Positions 6,550-9,698 of a DNA stretch of 9,698 bases are shown here, one piece after another; positions within the stretch are counted from its first letter, which is position 1; every line of letters begins with the position of its first letter. The DNA lies in NCBI RefSeq assembly GCF_021648855.1, contig NZ_JAKJHX010000127.1, forward strand, positions 5,079-14,776, in the 5' to 3' direction. Source of the DNA: Tychonema litorale BBK16. GTDB lineage: Bacteria; Cyanobacteriota; Cyanobacteriia; Cyanobacteriales; Microcoleaceae. The notes below the pieces were generated by a model that searched no databases, was not told the origin of the DNA, and saw only the letters and a program-made list of their open reading frames with translations. The position numbers and the translations under genes were made by a program.

Positions 6550-7197
6550 ATGCCATTTACCACAGAACAATTTCTTCAAGTTTTCGAGAAATACAATCAA
6601 ACTATATTTCCGATGCAGTTTGTACTAACTTTATTGGGGATTGTGGCGGTTGGACTGGCAATAAGTCGAAAACCATTGGCAAACAAAACCATTTCGGGAT
6701 TACTCGGTTTTCTCTGGCTATGGGTAGGGATTATTTACCATTTGATTTTTTTTACGAAAATCAGTCCACCCGCTTATGTTTTTGGCGCGCTGTTCGTTTT
6801 TCAAGGCTGGTTGTTTTTATACGAAGGTGTGGTGAAAAATCGTTTAAGTTTTCGCGCTAGCCAGAAATTTTACGGCTTCCTTGGGGCGATTTTTATCACT
6901 TATGCGCTGGTAATTTATCCGTTAATCGGCTACGCGCTGGGGCGAACTTTTCCAGCATCGCCAACGTTCGGTACGCCTTGCCAGATAACCATTTTCACCT
7001 TCGGCTTCCTACTCTGGACAGACAAAAAAATTCCGTTAAGTTTATTGATTGTTCCGGTTTTGTGGTCGATTGTCGGAACTTCGGCGGCTTTAAATTTTGG
7101 GATTAAAGAAGATTTCGGATTGCTCGTTGCGGGAACGATCGGAACGGCTTCGATCGTTGGGCGCAATTTAACGCCGAAAATGGAGAACTTATATTGA
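6550..7197 (+). CDS. DUF6064-like seven-helix membrane protein
   Basis: This 215-residue integral membrane protein has hydrophobic segments at about 20-38, 48-69, 74-93, 107-130, 144-157, 162-180 and 187-204. The N-terminal MPFTTEQFLQVFEKYN and the central TFGTPCQITIFTFG (139-152) resemble the DUF6064 family, where a GxPCPTTIFTxG-like stretch is typical as I recall it. No biochemical role is known to me. The start is supported by GAGGA at 6536-6540, nine bases upstream. The gene is more A+T-rich and has fewer CGATCG sites than the hydrolase genes, which may reflect membrane-protein codon content or a different origin. Six bases separate it from the next gene, implying co-transcription and perhaps translational coupling. 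Confidence 0.75.
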   Translation: MPFTTEQFLQVFEKYNQTIFPMQFVLTLLGIVAVGLAISRKPLANKTISGLLGFLWLWVGIIYHLIFFTKISPPAYVFGALFVFQGWLFLYEGVVKNRLSFRASQKFYGFLGAIFITYALVIYPLIGYALGRTFPASPTFGTPCQITIFTFGFLLWTDKKIPLSLLIVPVLWSIVGTSAALNFGIKEDFGLLVAGTIGTASIVGRNLTPKMENLY

Positions 7198-7203
7198 CAC
7201 AAT

Positions 7204-7551
7204 ATGAAAAATGAAACCAAATTGACGCTGATTAAGATCGTTCACACTGCGATTTGGGTATTCTTCAATTTTGTAATTTTCTATATGCTATATGCCGCGA
7301 TCGCAAATAAACTCGATATCTGGCTCTGGCTCGGTTATGGATTTGTCTCTCTAGAAGGGCTAACCCTACTAACCTTTAAATTCATCTGCCCGTTAACTCT
7401 GATTGCACGGAAGTATTCCAATTCAACAATGGACAATTTTGCGATTTATCTTCCTAATTGGCTATCAAAGTACACGTTTTTAATCTATACAACTCTTTTT
7501 GCGATCGCTACGATTATCACCAGCTATCAACTTCTAAATCAACAAACATAG
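7204..7551 (+). CDS. Small three-helix membrane protein of unknown function
   Basis: The 115-residue product has hydrophobic segments at about 10-33, 38-61 and 91-110. A conserved-looking loop carries CPLTLIARKYS (62-72) and NFAIYLPNWLSKY (78-90). The CPLT motif after the second helix recalls DUF2784, but the rest does not clearly match, so I leave the family open. Related sequences, from memory, also occur in Bacteroidota. The region is A+T-rich (19 G+C in 60 bases at 7261-7320). There is no good ribosome site directly upstream of 7204. The only six-base gap suggests translation coupled to the preceding gene. The reading frame is intact and the next gene starts nine bases after it, so I regard it as real. 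Confidence 0.7.
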   Translation: MKNETKLTLIKIVHTAIWVFFNFVIFYMLYAAIANKLDIWLWLGYGFVSLEGLTLLTFKFICPLTLIARKYSNSTMDNFAIYLPNWLSKYTFLIYTTLFAIATIITSYQLLNQQT

Positions 7552-7560
7552 GTAAGTATC

Positions 7561-8409
7561 ATGTGGATTAACTCGATCGCAATTATTGGTATTTTGATCG
7601 CACTCAGCTTGGGAATTGCTACCATTTATGGCAAATTTCGGTGGCAGTCAGATACTGATAAATTACGAGCCAAATTAACAAATGGACGGCGGACAATTAA
7701 GCCCAAAATCTACGACCAAAAAGAGATTGAAGGCTTGCCAGACCCCGTACAGCGATTTTTTCGGACAGTTCTTAAGGACGGACAAGCGATCGTCTCTGCG
7801 GTCAAACTCTCTCAACAGGGACTGTTCAATATGAGTGAAATGGAGGATAAGTGGAGTCCGTTTACTGCAACTCAACTTGCGATCGCTCAACGTCCGGGTT
7901 TTGATTGGGATGCACGCATCCAGATGGCACCAGGAGTTAATGCCTTTGTTCATGATACCTATCTATTAGGTGAAGGCAGTTTACACGCATCATTACTCGG
8001 TCTTTTTACCGTTGCTGATGTGCACGGCGCGCCTGAAAACAATCAAGGTGAATTATTGCGATTCTTTGCTGAGGCTACTTGGTATCCGACTGCATTATTG
8101 CCCAGTCAAGGTGTGCGCTGGGATGCGATCGATGATACCTCCGCGCGCGCTACTTTGACGGATGGTGCAACAACTGTCTCCCTAGTGTTTAAGTTTAATG
8201 CTGAAGGGGCGATCGCAACTTGTCGGGCCCAGGCTCGTTATCGCGACAAGGTGACTGCGATGCCTTGGTGCGGAAGATTCTGGGAATATTCAGTTTGTAA
8301 TGGGATGCTGATTCCTTTAGAAGGCGAGGTGGGATGGGAATATCCAGAAGGCATTCGGCTCTATTTTAAAGGAAGAATTACAGATATTAATTATGAGTTG
8401 GCATCGTGA
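7561..8409 (+). CDS. Membrane-anchored DUF6544/DUF6920-like protein
   Basis: The 282-residue product has one N-terminal hydrophobic helix (about 4-23) and a soluble domain. Distinctive stretches include LPDPVQRFF (59-67), WSPFTATQ (98-105), FDWDARIQMAPG (114-125), EATWYPTALLP (171-181), ARATLTDG (195-202) and WCGRFWEY (236-243). I recognise this pattern as a widespread bacterial family annotated DUF6544 or DUF6920, with no established function; which number applies needs a profile search. Conserved Trp, Asp and Arg residues inside a probable beta-rich domain suggest ligand binding, but that is a guess. The start has AGG at 7550-7552, eight bases upstream, overlapping the stop of the previous gene. 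HIP1 sites at about 7881 and 8208 argue for long residence in a cyanobacterial genome. Confidence 0.75.
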   Translation: MWINSIAIIGILIALSLGIATIYGKFRWQSDTDKLRAKLTNGRRTIKPKIYDQKEIEGLPDPVQRFFRTVLKDGQAIVSAVKLSQQGLFNMSEMEDKWSPFTATQLAIAQRPGFDWDARIQMAPGVNAFVHDTYLLGEGSLHASLLGLFTVADVHGAPENNQGELLRFFAEATWYPTALLPSQGVRWDAIDDTSARATLTDGATTVSLVFKFNAEGAIATCRAQARYRDKVTAMPWCGRFWEYSVCNGMLIPLEGEVGWEYPEGIRLYFKGRITDINYELAS

Positions 8410-8434
8410 CCAACAAAGCACAAATCTTGAAAGA

Positions 8435-8440
8435 AAAGGA
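8435..8440 (+). promoter_or_regulatory. Ribosome binding site that sets the start at 8449
   Basis: AAAGGA lies eight bases before the ATG at 8449. The in-frame ATG at 8440 overlaps this site and so is the less likely start. Confidence 0.6.
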
Positions 8441-8448
8441 TGCTGATT

Positions 8449-9564
8449 ATGAACAGAGAACAGTTTATAGGTATTGCCGGCGGGACAATAATTGCAGCCG
8501 TGACAACAGCTTATTTGTTGAGCGATAAAAGCAATCTTTCAAGAGCAAATATCAAACCAGGAGACGATCGCACCGAAACTCTCCAGCCAGACGAAAAAGA
8601 GATTTTGCTTCTCGCCTCCCTTGCGCCCAGCGGCCACAACACACAGCCGTGGTTTGTCCAATATCTCGAACCTTATCACTGGATTATCGGCAACGATCGC
8701 ACTAAATGGCTGCCGGCTGTCGATCCAACTCAGAGAGAAACGATATTATCGATCGGCAGTTTCATCCAAAATCTAGAATATGCCGCTGGTGCTTTTGGCT
8801 ACGTCTGCGATTGGAATTTACTCGCTACGACTAATCAGGACGATCGCGTGATAGAAGTAAAACTGCTCAAACAAACATCAAACAATCCCTTTGATACTGC
8901 AAAAATCAAAAATCGCCGCACCGTTCGTTCCAACTTTTTAAGCGATGTACTGAAACCAGAAGACCTCAAATATCTTGTCAACTCAGAACCCGAATTTATT
9001 CATTATCTACCCAAAACTAGCAAAGAAAGTCAATTTATCGACGAACAGACAATCGAAGCTAACCGCCTGCAAGCCGATCGCGATCCAGCACAGCAAGAGT
9101 TAGCCGACTGGATCAGATTCTCTACTCAGAATGCCGAGAAATATCGCGACGGACTGACAACCGCAAGTATGGAAATAGAGGGAATTCCTGGTTGGGTGGT
9201 GCGAAACTTTTATCACAAAGACAATGTGATGAAAAAGGATTTCCGAGAGGTAGGTATTGATAAAGTTAAAAAGCAAGTATCGGAATCGGCAGGTTGGATT
9301 CTAATCACCAGCAAGGACAATTCAGTAGCGACATTGCTCGAAACTGGTAGAAGAATGCAGCGACTTTTCCTGAAAGTGCGGGAAAAAAGTATCGCCATTC
9401 ATCCGATGACACAGATATTGGAAGAATCATCAACGCGACAAATGCTAAATCAATCAATTGGGATTAGTGAAAATATTCAATTCATTTTGCGAGTGGGCTA
9501 TTTGAAAAATTATCCACAGCCAGTTTCACTCCGCCGTCCCATTGATTGGTTTGTGCGGCAATGA
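8449..9564 (+). CDS. Acg-type nitroreductase-family protein
   Basis: The 371-residue protein belongs to the Acg branch of the FMN-dependent nitroreductase fold. Visible marks are LAPSGHNTQPW (58-68), NRRTVRSNF (155-163), the late RVGY (348-351) and SLRRPIDWF (360-368). Its length fits this branch, which contains a doubled nitroreductase-like domain in one chain. Related proteins are predicted oxidoreductases that may bind or sequester flavin; the Mycobacterium tuberculosis homologue Acg is dormancy-linked and lacks clear reductase activity. The N-terminus (MNREQFIGIAGG, then a hydrophobic run to about residue 24) looks like a degraded Tat-type signal with a single arginine, so membrane association or export is possible. 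It is the last gene of the run, 39 bases after the preceding gene. Confidence 0.8.
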   Translation: MNREQFIGIAGGTIIAAVTTAYLLSDKSNLSRANIKPGDDRTETLQPDEKEILLLASLAPSGHNTQPWFVQYLEPYHWIIGNDRTKWLPAVDPTQRETILSIGSFIQNLEYAAGAFGYVCDWNLLATTNQDDRVIEVKLLKQTSNNPFDTAKIKNRRTVRSNFLSDVLKPEDLKYLVNSEPEFIHYLPKTSKESQFIDEQTIEANRLQADRDPAQQELADWIRFSTQNAEKYRDGLTTASMEIEGIPGWVVRNFYHKDNVMKKDFREVGIDKVKKQVSESAGWILITSKDNSVATLLETGRRMQRLFLKVREKSIAIHPMTQILEESSTRQMLNQSIGISENIQFILRVGYLKNYPQPVSLRRPIDWFVRQ

Positions 9565-9569
9565 TAAAT

Positions 9570-9598
9570 AGAAGAGACGGAGGAGAAGGAGGAGACGG
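9570..9598 (+). repeat. Purine-rich short-repeat tract
   Basis: After the last stop codon the + strand is almost all purine, with GGAGGAGA-like units repeated two to three times and GAGACGG at both ends (9573-9579 and 9592-9598). It immediately precedes the palindrome. It is non-coding, and function is unknown. Confidence 0.5.
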
Positions 9599-9646
9599 CA
9601 GTGCCGTGTCCCTACCCAAAATAACATTGTAGGGACACGGCACTGC
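9598..9646 (+). repeat. 18-bp perfect inverted repeat, probably a dispersed cyanobacterial palindrome
   Basis: GCAGTGCCGTGTCCCTAC (9598-9615) and its exact reverse complement (9629-9646) flank a 13-base A+T-rich spacer. It would form a very stable hairpin in RNA or a cruciform in DNA. From memory, palindromes built on GTAGGGACACGGC are found in many copies between genes of filamentous cyanobacteria. It could protect the 3' end of the operon transcript. There is no T-run after the second arm, so it does not look like a standard intrinsic terminator. Confidence 0.8.
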
Positions 9647-9660
9647 AAGTCGGAGGCCAA

Positions 9661-9682
9661 GCGGTCTTAGGAAGACAACCGC
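9661..9682 (+). other. Second, imperfect hairpin in the non-coding tail
   Basis: GCGGTCTT and AAGACAACCGC can pair over eight base pairs with a three-base bulge and an AGG loop. It follows the large palindrome closely and may be part of the same intergenic repeat. The rest of the tail to 9698 shows no gene. Confidence 0.35.
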
Positions 9683-9698
9683 CTCAGACAACTCCTTG

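Noticed and set aside
9655..9698. tRNA-like look of the last bases (GCCAAGCGGTCTTAGG)
   Set aside because: No acceptor stem, anticodon loop or T-arm can be drawn; the segment fits an intergenic repeat better.

Overview
The window comes from a cyanobacterium. The octamer GCGATCGC (HIP1) occurs at least eleven times, for example at 63-70, 692-699 and in most genes downstream. A palindrome of a kind I associate with filamentous cyanobacteria lies at the right end. Several products (a DUF3122-type secreted protein, a secreted FGG-repeat membrane protein) also look cyanobacterial. The mixed base composition would suit an Oscillatoria/Microcoleus-like filamentous genome, but I cannot fix the genus.

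All ten genes lie on the + strand. Region 1 (1-1961) has two separately spaced genes: a six-helix voltage-gated-type ion channel with an unusual pore motif (59-868), and an exported bactofilin-like repeat protein with membrane helices (1080-1961). Region 2 (2044-5966) is a hydrolase cluster shaped by duplication. It holds two tandem membrane-anchored alpha/beta hydrolases (2044-3372 and 3439-4695), a membrane-anchored beta-lactamase-fold serine hydrolase (4764-5918), and a 15-codon remnant of a third alpha/beta hydrolase C-terminus directly after it (5914-5966). Region 3 (5990-9564) is a close-packed set of poorly characterised envelope genes: a DUF3122-like secreted protein, a DUF6064-like seven-helix protein, a small three-helix membrane protein, a DUF6544/DUF6920-like anchored protein and an Acg-type nitroreductase. 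The window ends in non-coding sequence with a purine-rich tract and an 18-bp perfect inverted repeat.

From 2044 to 9564 the eight genes share a strand with gaps of only 6-82 bases, so one long transcript or a few overlapping ones is plausible. Nearly every product has a signal peptide, a membrane anchor or several membrane helices, which suggests an envelope-associated neighbourhood. No shared pathway can be read from the sequence.

The most notable signal is the history of the hydrolase cluster. Equivalent C-terminal segments of the alpha/beta hydrolase recur at 3293, 4631 and 5914, about 1.3 kb apart. The third is attached to an unrelated serine hydrolase whose stop codon lies inside the repeated sequence. 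The trailer after the first hydrolase is also repeated as the leader of the serine hydrolase. I see no CRISPR array, transposase, rRNA or convincing tRNA.
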